Below are positions 22,745-33,089 of a stretch of DNA of 45,693 nucleotides, piece by piece. Below the pieces are notes generated by a model that saw only the letters and a list, made by a program, of their open reading frames with translations, was not told where the DNA came from and did not search any database. The translations under genes and the position numbers were made by a program. This DNA is from Myxococcales bacterium (lineage in GTDB: Bacteria > Myxococcota_A > UBA9160 > UBA4427), in NCBI GenBank assembly GCA_014240165.1, contig JAAZXM010000032.1, forward strand, positions 1-45,693, read 5' to 3'. Positions within the stretch are counted from its first letter, which is position 1. Each line of letters opens with the position of its first letter.

Positions 22745-24880
22745 TCAGGGAAGCTCTGCTTTTGGATGCCGCCTGACACGGGGGGCGATGATTTCCACCC
22801 CCGCGGAAGCGGTTTCGAAGTCAATATCCGGGTTGTATTGCTGAAGCAGCCAGAGCGGTATTTTGAAACGCTGATGGGCCAGGACCCAGATGGAGTCGCC
22901 TCGTTTCAGCTTGTGGCTGGTGGTTCCGATGATCTCTCTTTCGGAGAAATACTCCTCCTGGATGCCGCGCTGAAAATCGATTCTCTGTTTCTCGAAGAGG
23001 GATCGGGAAACCCGGCTGAAGTCGAGACGAAGACGGCTGTGGATGGGGAGAGCTTCGCCGAAGGAAAGTCCGTTGATGACTCGAAGTTGCTGGGCGCGCA
23101 TGTCGAGCCATTCCGCGTAATGCCCGAGGGTTTCGCCGAATTGAACTTCGATCGTGTCGTTCGGACCCACCAGGTAATCGCTCGGATCGGCCAGCAATAT
23201 CGGACTATCCAGCGGTTCTTTCGCCTCGAAATCAGTTTCCCGACTCTCCTTCTTGGGCGGCGCCTTCGCTGTCGCTTCGGGTGAGGGGACCGGACTCGTC
23301 GCTGGTTTTTGTGGGGCGGGTGTGGCGGGTGTGGCGGTCGCCAGAACGTCAGCCGGGCCCGGCAATCGGAGTACCTGCCCCGCGTAGATACGGTTGCGGT
23401 TTCGAATACCGTTGGCCTGGGCCAGTTCCCATTCGTCTACGCCCAGGCGTAGCGCGATGGATGTGAGATGATCGCCTTGCCGCACCGTATAACGGCCGTC
23501 GCTCCGGGCCTTGGAAATGGCTGCATTCGCCCCAGAAGAACTCGATGAGGATGCGTGCTCGATGGGAAGCCTGAGTTTCTGGCCCACGCGGATGCGGTTG
23601 CGATTGCGGAGATTGTTCAGGTTTTGCAGTTCGCCGATGGGTACGCGGTATTTCTGAGCGATTCTGGAGAGGGTCTCCCCGCGGCGCACGATGTGGTAGC
23701 TGTCGCGAGTTTGGCTCGCGAAGCGCTCGCTTCGGGGTATGGTGGCGAATGCTTCGCTCATGGGTTGCGATAGCAGGCTGCGCGGAATTCTGATTTCGAA
23801 GCCTTCGGGGATCCTTTTCAAACCGTTCCAAACGGGGCTCAGGAGGGCGGGGTTGGATGCCTTCAAGCGCGAAAGGTCGACTCCCAGGGCTGTCGAAACT
23901 GCTGCGGCCGAGGCGTAGAAGGGGAGCGTTTTTGTCTCGTATTGGATTGGAGAGTCGAGGATGAGGGGGCCGAAATAGAGCGATGGATTCTCAGCGATCC
24001 GGGATGCTGCCAGGAATTCAACGTAGAAATTTCGGGATGCGAAGCCGAATGTTCGGCTCCTGTAGTCGCGTACGATTCCCTCGATATCACTATGTCCGAG
24101 TTTTCGGGTTGCCCGGCGCATACCCGAGGCACCGTGATTATATGCCGTGACTGCCAGAGGCCAGGTTCCCGTGGACCGGCGATTTTGCGCGAGAAGGCGA
24201 GCCGCGGCGAGGGTTGCCGTATAGGGGTCGCGCCGTTCGTCCACGACCTGATCTACTCGCATGAAGCGTCGCCCTGTCGCGCGAGTGAACTGCCAGAGCC
24301 CCACTGCACCGACTCTCGAATAAGCCTCCGGCGTGTAGGAAGATTCTACATGTGGCAGCACCGCGAGTTGGGGCGGGAGGTCCATCTCGTTCAGGCTGCG
24401 CTCGATATGGTCCGCGTAGGCGCCTGCCCTGATCAGCCCGCCGCGGAACTGATCGGATTGGCCGAGTTGAAAGCGAATCCTCTTGGCTGCCCGAAGCAGG
24501 GTTTTATCTGAAACGTCTGGAGGAAAGAGGCCGAGTACGCGGCGTTCCCTGGCGCTGAGGTTCTCTCGCTTGCCTTGGGCGAGTTTGCGGAGGGCTGCGC
24601 GGTATTTCTTCTTCTTCTTTTCGACGTAGCGTTCGCGGGCGGCGTTGGAGAGCCCCCGGGGCAAGCCAATCTCTTCGTATACGACTCCGAGATTTCTCGA
24701 ATCGTGAAGGAGTCCGCTCTGGGCATTCACCTGGGAGTAGATCCGGACCCAGAATTGGATATCTGTTTCCAGGCCCGGAGGTTCGATGAAGAGTGACGGG
24801 TCGCGCTGAATCGCGTGCCCCGCAGAGTGGGTGATGGTGACGAGGAATAAACCGGCCAAGAGTCGTTGAAAGCACTTCAT
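22745..24880 (-). CDS. mltD: MltD-like membrane-bound lytic murein transglycosylase with LysM domains
   Basis: This exported enzyme cleaves glycan strands of peptidoglycan to 1,6-anhydro products. The 711-aa protein has a signal peptide (1-23), a helical N-terminal region, and a GH23 transglycosylase domain with the catalytic Glu in LPHVESSYTPEAYS and GAVGLWQFTRATG, plus AVTAYNHGASGM. At least two clear LysM domains follow (YHIVRRGETLSRIAQKY, YTVRQGDHLTSIALRL), and two more divergent LysM-like units lie after a Pro/Ala linker (DYLVGPNDTIEVQFGETL, HKLKRGDSIWVLAHQRF). It lacks an obvious lipobox. It is longer than E. coli MltD because of the extra repeats. Confidence 0.93.
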   Translation of the reverse strand: MKCFQRLLAGLFLVTITHSAGHAIQRDPSLFIEPPGLETDIQFWVRIYSQVNAQSGLLHDSRNLGVVYEEIGLPRGLSNAARERYVEKKKKKYRAALRKLAQGKRENLSARERRVLGLFPPDVSDKTLLRAAKRIRFQLGQSDQFRGGLIRAGAYADHIERSLNEMDLPPQLAVLPHVESSYTPEAYSRVGAVGLWQFTRATGRRFMRVDQVVDERRDPYTATLAAARLLAQNRRSTGTWPLAVTAYNHGASGMRRATRKLGHSDIEGIVRDYRSRTFGFASRNFYVEFLAASRIAENPSLYFGPLILDSPIQYETKTLPFYASAAAVSTALGVDLSRLKASNPALLSPVWNGLKRIPEGFEIRIPRSLLSQPMSEAFATIPRSERFASQTRDSYHIVRRGETLSRIAQKYRVPIGELQNLNNLRNRNRIRVGQKLRLPIEHASSSSSSGANAAISKARSDGRYTVRQGDHLTSIALRLGVDEWELAQANGIRNRNRIYAGQVLRLPGPADVLATATPATPAPQKPATSPVPSPEATAKAPPKKESRETDFEAKEPLDSPILLADPSDYLVGPNDTIEVQFGETLGHYAEWLDMRAQQLRVINGLSFGEALPIHSRLRLDFSRVSRSLFEKQRIDFQRGIQEEYFSEREIIGTTSHKLKRGDSIWVLAHQRFKIPLWLLQQYNPDIDFETASAGVEIIAPRVRRHPKAELP

Positions 24881-25067
24881 GACGTCCTTTCCGACGATTT
24901 TTCCGGCAGTTCTTCCTCGCCTCTCTAGTCGGCGCTCCGGTCCGAATTCTTGAGCAGTTTCCGGGGGGAAGAGACCGCTTCTGCACCGTAGCTGAGAAGA
25001 GAACGGGGGAGGGGGTTGCCGGCCCAGGCCGGGCTTCAGCCGCGTTCTTGGGGAATGCCGTCCTTGA

Positions 25068-26609
25068 CTACTTTTTCTTTTTCTTCTTTCCCCGGCTCTT
25101 TTGACGCGACTTGCGCGCCTGCTGGCGCTTGTTCTTTCTCTGTTTGGTGGCCCGGACGCTGCGGGGTTGAGCCGAGGCCCCCGGCATTCCGGGCATAAGG
25201 CCCCCGGGGCCGCCAGCGAGCAGAGCGCTTGGGTCCATGGCGCCCCCTGTGCCGGCCCCCATCATCGAATCCATTCCCGGAATTCGCGAGAGCAGCCCGC
25301 CGGGTTTGCCCAGGGATCCCATCATCTCTCGCATTTGCTTGAAGCGGTCGAGAAGTTCGAGCACTTCCTTGGGCTTGCGTCCACTTCCGCCCGCGATCCG
25401 ATCGGCTCGGCTTTTGTTGATGACATCGGGCGAATTCCGTTCCTGCCTGGTCATCGAATGAATCATCGACTCGACTTTGGCGAGTTCGCTCTCTTCAACC
25501 TTGTCCGCCATGGAGCCGAACATGGGCATTTTCGAGAATACTTCGCGGAGGGGCCCCATCTTTTGGATGGTCCGAAGCTGGGTGAGCAGATCTTCCAGGG
25601 TGAACTGCCCTTTCAGCATCCGTTCGGCATCGGCCTCGGCCTGCTTTTCGTCGACGACCTCCTCGAAATCCCGGACCAACCCCACGACGTCGCCCATGCC
25701 GAGGATGCGAGATGCGAGTCCCTCAGGCCTGAATTCCTCGAGGCGTTCGACGGTTTCGCCCGTCCCGAGGAATTTGATGGGAACGCCGGTGACCGCCTTG
25801 ATGGCGAGGGCCGCGCCGCCTCGGGCATCGCCATCGAGCTTCGTGAGCACGACGCCGTCGAGAGGGATCCGCTCGGAGAAGGCCTGGGCCACATTGACCG
25901 CGTCGCGACCCATCAGGGCGTCGCAGACCAGAAGGGTATTGGCAGGTGCGGCCAAGGATTTGATCTGCTCGAGTTCCGCCATCAAACCGTCATCGAGCGC
26001 CAGGCGACCGGCGGTGTCATAGATGATCGCGTCGTGGCCTTCGCTTCGGGCGCGTTGGCGGGCCCGCTCACAGATCTGGGGCGGCGCCTCTCCCTCGAGC
26101 CCGATATGAACCGGTACCCCAATGGAAGTGCCCAAGGTCATCAACTGTTCGACTGCGGCGGGCCGGTAAGTATCCGCAGCCACCAGCATGGGCTTGCGGC
26201 CCTGTTTTTGGAGATGCCGCGCCAGCTTGGCCGCTACGGTGGTCTTGCCCACGCCCTGGAGCCCGGCGAGCATGATCGAGGTGGCGCCGGCGGCGCGCTC
26301 GAGACTCGTATCGACCGGACCCATCAAATCGATCAATTCGTCTTCGCATACCTTGACGAAATGCTGTCCCGGGGTGGTTTTGATGGTCCGCCCGGAGGCG
26401 TCGCGGGTCCGGGTTTCGACCTTCTCGCCCAGGGCACGGTCCTTGACCCGGGCGAGGAAATCCTTGACCACCGCAAAGTCGACATCCGCCTCGAGGAGCG
26501 ACATGCGGACGTTCGAAAGCGCCTCGTCAATATTCGACTCATGCAGCTCACGCACACCGCGCAAGCGTTCGGTTGCTGCCTGGAAGCCTTGGCTGACAGT
26601 TTCGAGCAC
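25068..26609 (-). CDS. ffh: Signal recognition particle protein Ffh (SRP54)
   Basis: Ffh binds 4.5S RNA and signal sequences and delivers ribosomes to FtsY. The N domain (1-85) is followed by the G domain with G1 GLQGVGKTT, ADTYRPAAVEQL, DTAGR, TKLDGDARGG and the FLGTGE region, then the Met-rich M domain (about 325-450) with SMTRQERNSP. The C-terminal tail is Met/Gly-rich and ends in a long Lys/Arg stretch, longer than usual (513 aa against about 450). The start is GTG 26607-26609. No 4.5S RNA gene was found next to it. Confidence 0.96.
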   Translation of the reverse strand: MLETVSQGFQAATERLRGVRELHESNIDEALSNVRMSLLEADVDFAVVKDFLARVKDRALGEKVETRTRDASGRTIKTTPGQHFVKVCEDELIDLMGPVDTSLERAAGATSIMLAGLQGVGKTTVAAKLARHLQKQGRKPMLVAADTYRPAAVEQLMTLGTSIGVPVHIGLEGEAPPQICERARQRARSEGHDAIIYDTAGRLALDDGLMAELEQIKSLAAPANTLLVCDALMGRDAVNVAQAFSERIPLDGVVLTKLDGDARGGAALAIKAVTGVPIKFLGTGETVERLEEFRPEGLASRILGMGDVVGLVRDFEEVVDEKQAEADAERMLKGQFTLEDLLTQLRTIQKMGPLREVFSKMPMFGSMADKVEESELAKVESMIHSMTRQERNSPDVINKSRADRIAGGSGRKPKEVLELLDRFKQMREMMGSLGKPGGLLSRIPGMDSMMGAGTGGAMDPSALLAGGPGGLMPGMPGASAQPRSVRATKQRKNKRQQARKSRQKSRGKKKKKK

Positions 26610-26743
26610 GTTTCCCCCGGTGGCGCAGGAGCTTAGCAGGCCCGGACGAGAGGGGGGGGCGTATCACTCTTGCTCTGGAGGATTCTCGAGTGCATGCTTC
26701 GGGATGTCGCGTTTTGTGAATTCGACCTTTGGAGGATCGGATC

Positions 26744-26959
26744 TTGATCGAGATCGAAGCTGAGATCGCCGGCAATGTATGGAAGATTGAAAAAGCAGTG
26801 GGTGATCGCGTGAGCGAGGAGGATGTCCTGCTGATCCTCGAATCCATGAAGATGGAGATTCCCGTCGAAGCACCCTGCGGCGGGAGGGTGAGCGAAATTC
26901 GTGTCGCAGAAGGCGATACTGTCGACGAAGGGACAGTATTGGTGGTGATCGAGAACTGA
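26744..26959 (+). CDS. Single-domain biotin/lipoyl carrier protein
   Basis: This 71-aa protein is a stand-alone biotinyl/lipoyl domain. The target lysine is Lys36 in LESMKMEIP, the biotinyl signature of acyl-CoA carboxylases and BCCP-like carriers. The whole barrel is present, with symmetric halves around Lys. Start: TTG 26744 with GGAGGATC upstream; another TTG five codons earlier is possible but would put GGAGG inside the gene. Its stop shares one base with the next gene (TGATG). No carboxylase subunit is beside it, so the partner enzyme must be elsewhere. Confidence 0.88.
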   Translation: MIEIEAEIAGNVWKIEKAVGDRVSEEDVLLILESMKMEIPVEAPCGGRVSEIRVAEGDTVDEGTVLVVIEN

Positions 26960-27825
26960 TGGTTTTTTCCCGGCGTTCGCGTATGCGAGCAGGCTTCATG
27001 GCCAGGCGTCAGACGGACGAAGTCCTCTCTCGTTTGCGCCGAGAACCTCGCCACAATCTCTTCCTCTTGGATATTGTGGATGGGGGTTCCGCCGATCTCC
27101 CCGATCCGAATCCGCCGCCCCAGGTTGTGGTGGCTCGCAGCGGAGACCGAATTGCTGGCGTGGCCTCCCTCCGGCCGAGCATTGTGCTGGAGGCTGAAAT
27201 GGACGCCGATGCCCTGGAAGCGTCCATGCCCCTGCTTTCTTGTCTCGAGATGGGCCTGATCAAGAGCCAAGCGGATGCGGTGGCTTCGGTGTGGGACAGC
27301 CTGCGCGCCCGGGGTCGCCGATCGATCCTCGACCGCTGCGAGGAATGTCTTGTTCTCGAGACGGAGAAAGCAACTCCCGCCCTGGCAGGATCGCCCGCGG
27401 CGGGGCGCCTTCGCCCGGCCCGGGCCAGCGATCTGGATGCGCTCGTCTTCGCCGCCCGATCCAGCTTATTGGAGGAGAATCGTCCCGATCCTTTTCACGG
27501 AGATCCCGAAGGGTTCCGTCATTGGGTCAGGGGGAGAATCAGTCGTGCACGACTGCTTGAAGTGGATGATAAGCCGGTTTTCGTGGGCTACGTGGATGTT
27601 CGCCGGCCCGAGGGGTGGCTGATTCAAGGCGTCTATACCTGGCCCGATCATCGCCGCCGCGGCTTTGCGCGCGCTGGGATGGCCGGACTCGTCGGCGAAG
27701 CGGTGCAGGCGGGCGCGGAGCATGTCCAATTGGCCGTTGTCGAAGGCAATCTTCCCGCCATGGGGCTCTACGAAGGTCTCGGCTTCAAGGCCTTCTCTCA
27801 GTTGCGGACGATCCTCTTCCATTAG
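26959..27825 (+). CDS. GNAT-family N-acetyltransferase
   Basis: The 288-aa product has a C-terminal GNAT domain (about 135-288): RLRPARASDLDALV, GVYTWPDHRRRGFARAGM (acetyl-CoA pyrophosphate loop) and AVVEGNLPAMGLYEGLGFKAF. The N-terminal half looks like a divergent second GNAT-like module (LFLLDIVDG..., VVVARSGDRIAGVASL). The substrate is unknown. The gene starts one base into the carrier stop (TGATG), so the two are likely co-translated. A functional link between the carrier and the acetyltransferase is not established. Confidence 0.85.
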   Translation: MVFSRRSRMRAGFMARRQTDEVLSRLRREPRHNLFLLDIVDGGSADLPDPNPPPQVVVARSGDRIAGVASLRPSIVLEAEMDADALEASMPLLSCLEMGLIKSQADAVASVWDSLRARGRRSILDRCEECLVLETEKATPALAGSPAAGRLRPARASDLDALVFAARSSLLEENRPDPFHGDPEGFRHWVRGRISRARLLEVDDKPVFVGYVDVRRPEGWLIQGVYTWPDHRRRGFARAGMAGLVGEAVQAGAEHVQLAVVEGNLPAMGLYEGLGFKAFSQLRTILFH

Positions 27826-28031
27826 CTACCCCCGTTTCCGGCTCACTGGGAGGCCCGAGACACCCGATTTCAGCGGCTTGAAGCCTGCCGCCGACGTTGG
27901 CTAGTCTCCGCCTCCACTCCGGGGCAGCGCATGGCATCCCATGCCCTTGGCGCAGGCTCGGGCCAGATGATCGGATCGCGGATCCGGATCCTCGTTATCG
28001 AAAACGTATTTATCGAAGGGAGTACCTCTCA

Positions 28032-28895
28032 ATGGGTCTGCTCGACGGAAAAGTCGTAGTTATCACAGGAGCCGGTGGCGGCATCGGCCGAGAACATGCG
28101 CTTGCCATGGCGAAGGAAGGAGCCGCCATCGTGGTCAACGATCTCGGAGGCGCGCGAGACGGGACCGGCGAAGGCAACGCGATGGCCGACCAGGTTGTCG
28201 ATGAGATCAAGGCGGCAGGCGCGGAAGGCGTCGCCAACTACGACAACGTAGCGAGCGTAGAAGGCGGTGAGGGAATTTTGAAGACTGCCCTCGATGCGTT
28301 CGGAAAAGTCGATTGCGTCATCAACAACGCTGGAATTTTGCGGGATAAATCCTTTTCCAACACCACCGAGGATCTTTGGGATCCGGTCATCGCGGTCCAT
28401 CTCAAGGGCACCTACTGCGTAACTCGCCCGATCTTCAACCATATGAAGCAGAGTGGAGGCGGTGGAGTCATCATCAATACCTCCTCGACCTCCGGGCTGA
28501 ATGGAAATTTTGGCCAGTGCAACTACGGCGCGGCGAAGGCGGGAATCGCGGGCTTTACCCGCTGCCTGGCGATCGAAGGCAAAAAATATGGCGTTCGCTG
28601 CTTCATCCTGGCGCCCGTGGCCCTGACCCGGTTGACCGAAGACCTGCCGGGCTTCGATGCCGACGCCATGCGTGACCAGATGGCGCCCGGCCTGGTCTCG
28701 CCCTTGCTGAGTTTCCTGGCCAGCGATCTCTCCAAGGAGATGACGGGGAATACGTTCTTTTGCGGGGGCGGGCGCATTGCCGAGATGAAGGTCGTAACCG
28801 CCCAGGGCATTACCAAATCCGACGACGGGGGGCTGTGGACACCCCAAGAAATCGCGCAGGCAATGAACCCAGGCGAAATCCTGATGCCCGAGTAG
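28032..28895 (+). CDS. Short-chain dehydrogenase, 3-hydroxyacyl-CoA dehydrogenase-like (MFE-2 type)
   Basis: This 287-aa classical SDR has the NAD-binding motif TGAGGGIGRE (13-22), NNAG, the catalytic Ser in INTSSTSG and the Y-G-A-A-K pair. The stretch VVNDLGGARDGTGEGN matches the SDR domain of peroxisomal multifunctional enzyme type 2 (17-beta-HSD4) and bacterial relatives, which oxidise 3-hydroxyacyl-CoA. The frame is open upstream, but ATG 28032 with AAGGGAG about 11 bases before gives the standard N-terminus (MGLLDGKVVVITG). The 206-bp gap before it shows nothing recognisable. Confidence 0.9.
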   Translation: MGLLDGKVVVITGAGGGIGREHALAMAKEGAAIVVNDLGGARDGTGEGNAMADQVVDEIKAAGAEGVANYDNVASVEGGEGILKTALDAFGKVDCVINNAGILRDKSFSNTTEDLWDPVIAVHLKGTYCVTRPIFNHMKQSGGGGVIINTSSTSGLNGNFGQCNYGAAKAGIAGFTRCLAIEGKKYGVRCFILAPVALTRLTEDLPGFDADAMRDQMAPGLVSPLLSFLASDLSKEMTGNTFFCGGGRIAEMKVVTAQGITKSDDGGLWTPQEIAQAMNPGEILMPE

Positions 28896-29026
28896 TCACC
28901 ACCGGGTGGCTCTCGATAAGAGAGTCAGGGAATGAAGACGACCATAGGGTCCCCAGGGCCGCGATGAGCCAGAGATGTGGCTATCGCGTTGCTGGCCCTG
29001 GGGGGCCATGGTAAACCTCGTAATCC

Positions 29027-31741
29027 ATGTCTGAAGAAAACCGCGATCCGGCAGCCGAGGCTGCCTCGCCGTCGGGGGACTCTTCGGTGCCTCCTCGCTC
29101 CTCGGGGCTCTCTCCCTTGGCCGATTCCTACTCGGCCATGACGCCTCGCTTCAATTTCTTCTTTCGATGGTTTGCTCGGCGCTTTCTTCAGCATTTCGAC
29201 CTCGGTGAAGAAGAAGCACAGCGCTTGCGTGATCTCGAGCGGCGCGGGTCCGTCGTCTACGTGATGCGCTACTCGAGTCGCCTGGATTACCTCCTCTTCA
29301 ATACGCTCTTCCTACGCGAAGGGCTTCGTCTATCGAGTTTCGCCAACGGCATTCACTTCACGATCTACCGGCCGGTTCTGGAGATTCTCGGCGCGATCTT
29401 CAAGCGCAAGAGGGGCCGCTCCAGGGCGGTGGAGCATGGAGAAGATCAGCATCATGTTCGGCAGCTCTCCCAGGGAGACGCTTCCTTCTTTCTTTTCCTA
29501 CGGACCCAGAGGCTTCAGACCTTCTGGCGTGGATTGTGGAATCTCCGCCACCGCCACGACGAATTCGACCTGATCCAGGAGGTGGTGCGAGAAGTCTGGA
29601 ACGGCGGGAACGAGGTTTTCGTCGTTCCCCTGTCGCTGTTCTGGCGCAAGGGCCCGAGGACGGCGAACCGCTTCCTCAACCTGGATTATGGCTCTCTCTC
29701 GCGCCCTTCAGATCTCGCCAAGGTGGCGTCGTTCCTGCTGACCTACCGCAGCCTCTCGGTGAAGATCGGCGATCCCATCGATCTCTCCAACTACGTCGCG
29801 GAACACCGCGACGACGGCCAGGAGCGGGTGGCCCGAACCGTTCGGCGCTCTCTCCTCATCTATCTCTATCGTGGCGAGAAGGTCGTCGAAGGGCCCACCC
29901 TGCGTTCCGCTCAACGCGTTCTCGCCGAGATCATGGCGGATAAGGGTGTTCAGGCTGCCATGCGGGAGCGGGCCGCTCAGAAGAGGGGATCGCCAGATAA
30001 AGCCGAGCGCGATGTGGCCAAGGCGTACCGCGAGATTGCGGCTCGCATGAACTCGACGCTGCTCGCGGTGCTCTCCATGGTTGTCGGCGTCATCCTGCGT
30101 CGTCTCTTTTCCAATATAGAAACCCGCGGTCTCGACAAGGTGGCCGAACACGCCAAAAGGCATCCTCTCGTACTCGTTCCCAGCCACCGCTCCTATTTCG
30201 ATTTCCTGATTGTTTCCCTGCTTTTCTACAACAGCTATCTCGTTCCGCCCCATATCGCTGCCCGGGAAAACATGGCTTTCGGGCCCTTCGGGCTGATCTT
30301 CCGCATGGCGGGTGCTTTCTATTTGAGACGTTCCTTCGATGACCCGCTCTACAAGCAGGTTTTCCGAGCTTATGTGGCCTACCTGGTCCGCGAAGGCTTT
30401 ACCCAGGAATTCTTCATCGAGGGTGGCCGTTCGCGTACGGGCAAGACCATGACACCGCGCCTGGGCATGCTGAGTTGGGATTTGGATGCCTTCTTGGAGT
30501 GCTCCCGCAAGGATCTCTTCTTTGTCCCCATCGCCCTGACCTATGAACGCCTGGTGGAAGAAGGCGGCATGGTCGACGAACTCGCGGGCGGGCAGAAGTC
30601 CAAAGAGAGCACCCTCGCTCTATTCCGCGCGCGTAAATATCTTCAGAAACGGTTCGGCTCGGTGCACGTAAACTTCGGGGAGCCGATCTCGTTGGCGAAT
30701 GCCTTGGGGGAAAACCGACAACCCTTCGAAAGCCTCGTTCGCGGCGAGTTGGCAGATAATCTTTCGGCCCAGGGAGAGGCGGCGCACCTGGACGAAACCA
30801 CGGCGCGCACCGAGGAGGACAAGCGCAACTTCATCGATGGGTTCGGTCATCACCTGGTGGAGCGGATCAATTGGTTGGTCACGGCCAATGCGACCTCTGT
30901 GGCTTCGGTTGCCCTGATGGGGACTTCGCATACGGGGCTGCTGCGCTCAGAATTGGTGGAGCGGATGCAGCAATTGGTGGATCTCTTGCGGTTGGGCAAG
31001 GCCGAAATCACCTCGGCGTTGCGGGCCGACCAGGGCCAATTTTCGGATTCCATTGCGTTCATGACCCGGAGCGATCTCGTGAAATCCGCGGATGATCGAA
31101 AAGGTGAGATCATCTACTTCGAGGAATCCAAGCGCCGCGCCCTGGATATCTATCGAAATTCTGTTGTCCACTATCTCGCGGTGCCCAGTGTTCTTGCGCG
31201 TTCCCTGCGTTCGGGCGCCAGCGTGAAAGAATTGGTCGAGGATGTGCTCGTTTGGCGCGAGATTCTATACCGCGAATTCTTTACGCCGGCCGAGGAAGCC
31301 AGTGCGGCAGCGGTGGAAGGCCTGCTCGGGCATTTCGAGGCCTCCGGCTGGGTGGAGCGGGAAGGCGACGGAATTCGGGTGCTGCCCGCTGGGGAGGGCA
31401 TTCTCTCGTGCCTGGATTTCCAGACCCGGGGCGTAACGGAATGCTACGAAGCGGTCTGCCGGGTGGTGGCGGATTCCGAGGGCGACCTGTCTCGCGAAAT
31501 GGTTCTCGAGCGGAGTCGAGGTGTTCTCGAGAATGCCCAGCGCCTGGGCCTTTCGGGGCATCCCGAGGCCGCCAACGAGGCGACCTTCGGCAACGCGCTC
31601 GAATTGCTCGTGGCGCGCCGGGTCCTGGTGCAATCCGGGAAGTCGGGAAGCACTTCGAAGTCGGTCTACGCCCCGGGGGAGGCCTGGTCTGCCCTGGGTG
31701 AACTCCACGAACTTCTGGCGCGCCCGGCGGCCGCTCGGTAG
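29027..31741 (+). CDS. plsB: Glycerol-3-phosphate 1-O-acyltransferase PlsB
   Basis: PlsB transfers an acyl group from acyl-ACP or acyl-CoA to sn-1 of glycerol-3-phosphate, the first step in phospholipid synthesis, at the inner membrane. The 904-aa protein has the acyltransferase motif HRSYFD (His387, Asp392) in [14 protein letters not shown], the glycerol-phosphate loop [13 protein letters not shown], and [10 protein letters not shown]. The N-terminal part ([15 protein letters not shown]...) is typical for the family. Length is slightly over E. coli PlsB (807 aa). Start ATG at 29027; no strong ribosome site seen. Probably a single gene, 86 bp before hisI. Confidence 0.95.
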   Translation: MSEENRDPAAEAASPSGDSSVPPRSSGLSPLADSYSAMTPRFNFFFRWFARRFLQHFDLGEEEAQRLRDLERRGSVVYVMRYSSRLDYLLFNTLFLREGLRLSSFANGIHFTIYRPVLEILGAIFKRKRGRSRAVEHGEDQHHVRQLSQGDASFFLFLRTQRLQTFWRGLWNLRHRHDEFDLIQEVVREVWNGGNEVFVVPLSLFWRKGPRTANRFLNLDYGSLSRPSDLAKVASFLLTYRSLSVKIGDPIDLSNYVAEHRDDGQERVARTVRRSLLIYLYRGEKVVEGPTLRSAQRVLAEIMADKGVQAAMRERAAQKRGSPDKAERDVAKAYREIAARMNSTLLAVLSMVVGVILRRLFSNIETRGLDKVAEHAKRHPLVLVPSHRSYFDFLIVSLLFYNSYLVPPHIAARENMAFGPFGLIFRMAGAFYLRRSFDDPLYKQVFRAYVAYLVREGFTQEFFIEGGRSRTGKTMTPRLGMLSWDLDAFLECSRKDLFFVPIALTYERLVEEGGMVDELAGGQKSKESTLALFRARKYLQKRFGSVHVNFGEPISLANALGENRQPFESLVRGELADNLSAQGEAAHLDETTARTEEDKRNFIDGFGHHLVERINWLVTANATSVASVALMGTSHTGLLRSELVERMQQLVDLLRLGKAEITSALRADQGQFSDSIAFMTRSDLVKSADDRKGEIIYFEESKRRALDIYRNSVVHYLAVPSVLARSLRSGASVKELVEDVLVWREILYREFFTPAEEASAAAVEGLLGHFEASGWVEREGDGIRVLPAGEGILSCLDFQTRGVTECYEAVCRVVADSEGDLSREMVLERSRGVLENAQRLGLSGHPEAANEATFGNALELLVARRVLVQSGKSGSTSKSVYAPGEAWSALGELHELLARPAAAR

Positions 31742-31827
31742 GGTCTGCGCCTCGCGCTGCGGGCTTGGCCACGGGTCAGCGGAATCTGGGCCGACTCGCC
31801 GCGCACTTCGAGGAGGACCCGACTCCC

Positions 31828-32214
31828 ATGGACCCGGCCCAGCTACTCGACTTCTCCAAGTCCGGAGGGCTCGTAACCGCCATCGCGCAGGATGCGCAAA
31901 GCGGCGAGATTCTCATGGTCGCCCACATGAACGAGGAATCCTTCCGAAGGACGGTGGAGACGGGCGAGGCGGTCTATTGGAGCCGCAGCCGAAAGCGTCT
32001 CTGGCATAAGGGCGAGGAAAGCGGGAACGTACAAAGGCTGGAAGGTCTTTACATCGATTGCGATGGCGATGTCGTCCTGATGAAGGTTCAGCAAGTGGGC
32101 GACGCTGCGTGTCACACGGGGAAACGAAGCTGTTTTTTTCGCAAGATCGAGGATGACACGGTGGTGGATGTGGGCGTTCAGATCTTCGATCCAGAGAAGG
32201 TCTACAAGAAATGA
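31828..32214 (+). CDS. hisI: Phosphoribosyl-AMP cyclohydrolase HisI
   Basis: HisI opens the adenine ring of PR-AMP, the third step of histidine synthesis. The 128-aa monofunctional protein has [11 protein letters not shown], the [18 protein letters not shown] motif, the metal-binding DCDGD and the C-terminal Cys/His ligands in [12 protein letters not shown]. HisE is not fused. Start: ATG 31828, with GAGGAGG 11-12 bases upstream; an ATG 21 codons earlier is also in frame but gives an atypical N-terminus. The stop overlaps the hisG ATG. Confidence 0.96.
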   Translation: MDPAQLLDFSKSGGLVTAIAQDAQSGEILMVAHMNEESFRRTVETGEAVYWSRSRKRLWHKGEESGNVQRLEGLYIDCDGDVVLMKVQQVGDAACHTGKRSCFFRKIEDDTVVDVGVQIFDPEKVYKK

Positions 32215-33089
32215 GTGATGAGAGAAAGCTGCGCCTGGCGCTGCCCAAAGGAAGCCTGCAACAGACAACTTTCGATCTCTTTGCCCGGGCGGGTTTCGAT
32301 ATTCGCGTTTCTCCTCGCTCGTATTACCCCTCCATCAACGATCCCGAGGTGGAGTGCATCCTGATCCGGCCCCAGGAAATGGCCAGGTATATCGAACAGG
32401 GCGTAATGGATTGCGGGATTACGGGCCTGGATTGGGTTCTCGAGACGGGCGCCGAAGTCGAGGAGTTGGCGGACCTTCGCGCGCCCTGGCCCAATTACGG
32501 AGCCGTGCGTTGGATTCTGGCGGTCAAAGACGGTTCTCCCTTTGCCTCCTTGGATGACCTTGCGGGCAAACGCATCGCGACCGAGGTCGTGGGTCTGACC
32601 CACCGCTATTTCGATGAGCGAGGTGTCGATGCCCAGATCGAGTTCTCCTGGGGAGCCACCGAGGTGAAGCCCCCGGTGCTGGCGGACGCGATCGTGGATG
32701 TCACGGAAACCGGTTCCAGCTTGAGGGCCAATCAGCTGAAGGTGCTCGATGTTCTTCTCGAGAGTACGCCGCGTTTCGTCGCCAATCGGGCGGCCGCCAA
32801 TGACGATTGGAAACGCGGGAAAATGGACCGGATCCTGATGTTGCTCAATGCAGCCATCGCTGCGGCCACCCGAGTTGGCTTGTCCATGAATGTTCCGAGG
32901 GAGAGCGTTGACAGTATCCTTGCTCTGCTTCCCGACTCTTCGCCGACGATCTCTCCCCTATCCGATGAGTCCTGGGTCGACGTCTTCGTGATCATCGAAG
33001 AAGAGAGGGTGCGCGATCTGATTCCCCGACTTTCGGAATCCGGGGCCCGCGTGATCGTCGAAACTCCGCTCAACAAGATCATCGATTGA
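32211..33089 (+). CDS. hisG: ATP phosphoribosyltransferase HisG, long form
   Basis: HisG condenses ATP and PRPP in the first, feedback-controlled step of histidine synthesis. The 292-aa protein has the N-terminal [21 protein letters not shown] and the PRPP loop [17 protein letters not shown]. The last 75 residues ([19 protein letters not shown]... ending in ETPLNKIID) are the C-terminal allosteric domain, so this is the long form that does not need HisZ. It overlaps hisI at the start (ATGA) and the Nudix gene at the stop (TTGA). Confidence 0.96.
   Translation: MSDERKLRLALPKGSLQQTTFDLFARAGFDIRVSPRSYYPSINDPEVECILIRPQEMARYIEQGVMDCGITGLDWVLETGAEVEELADLRAPWPNYGAVRWILAVKDGSPFASLDDLAGKRIATEVVGLTHRYFDERGVDAQIEFSWGATEVKPPVLADAIVDVTETGSSLRANQLKVLDVLLESTPRFVANRAAANDDWKRGKMDRILMLLNAAIAAATRVGLSMNVPRESVDSILALLPDSSPTISPLSDESWVDVFVIIEEERVRDLIPRLSESGARVIVETPLNKIID

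Noticed and set aside
24881..25067. 4.5S SRP RNA gene next to ffh
   Set aside because: No GGAA-tetraloop helix of the right type was found; only a short CCGGC/GCCGG hairpin near 25018-25033.
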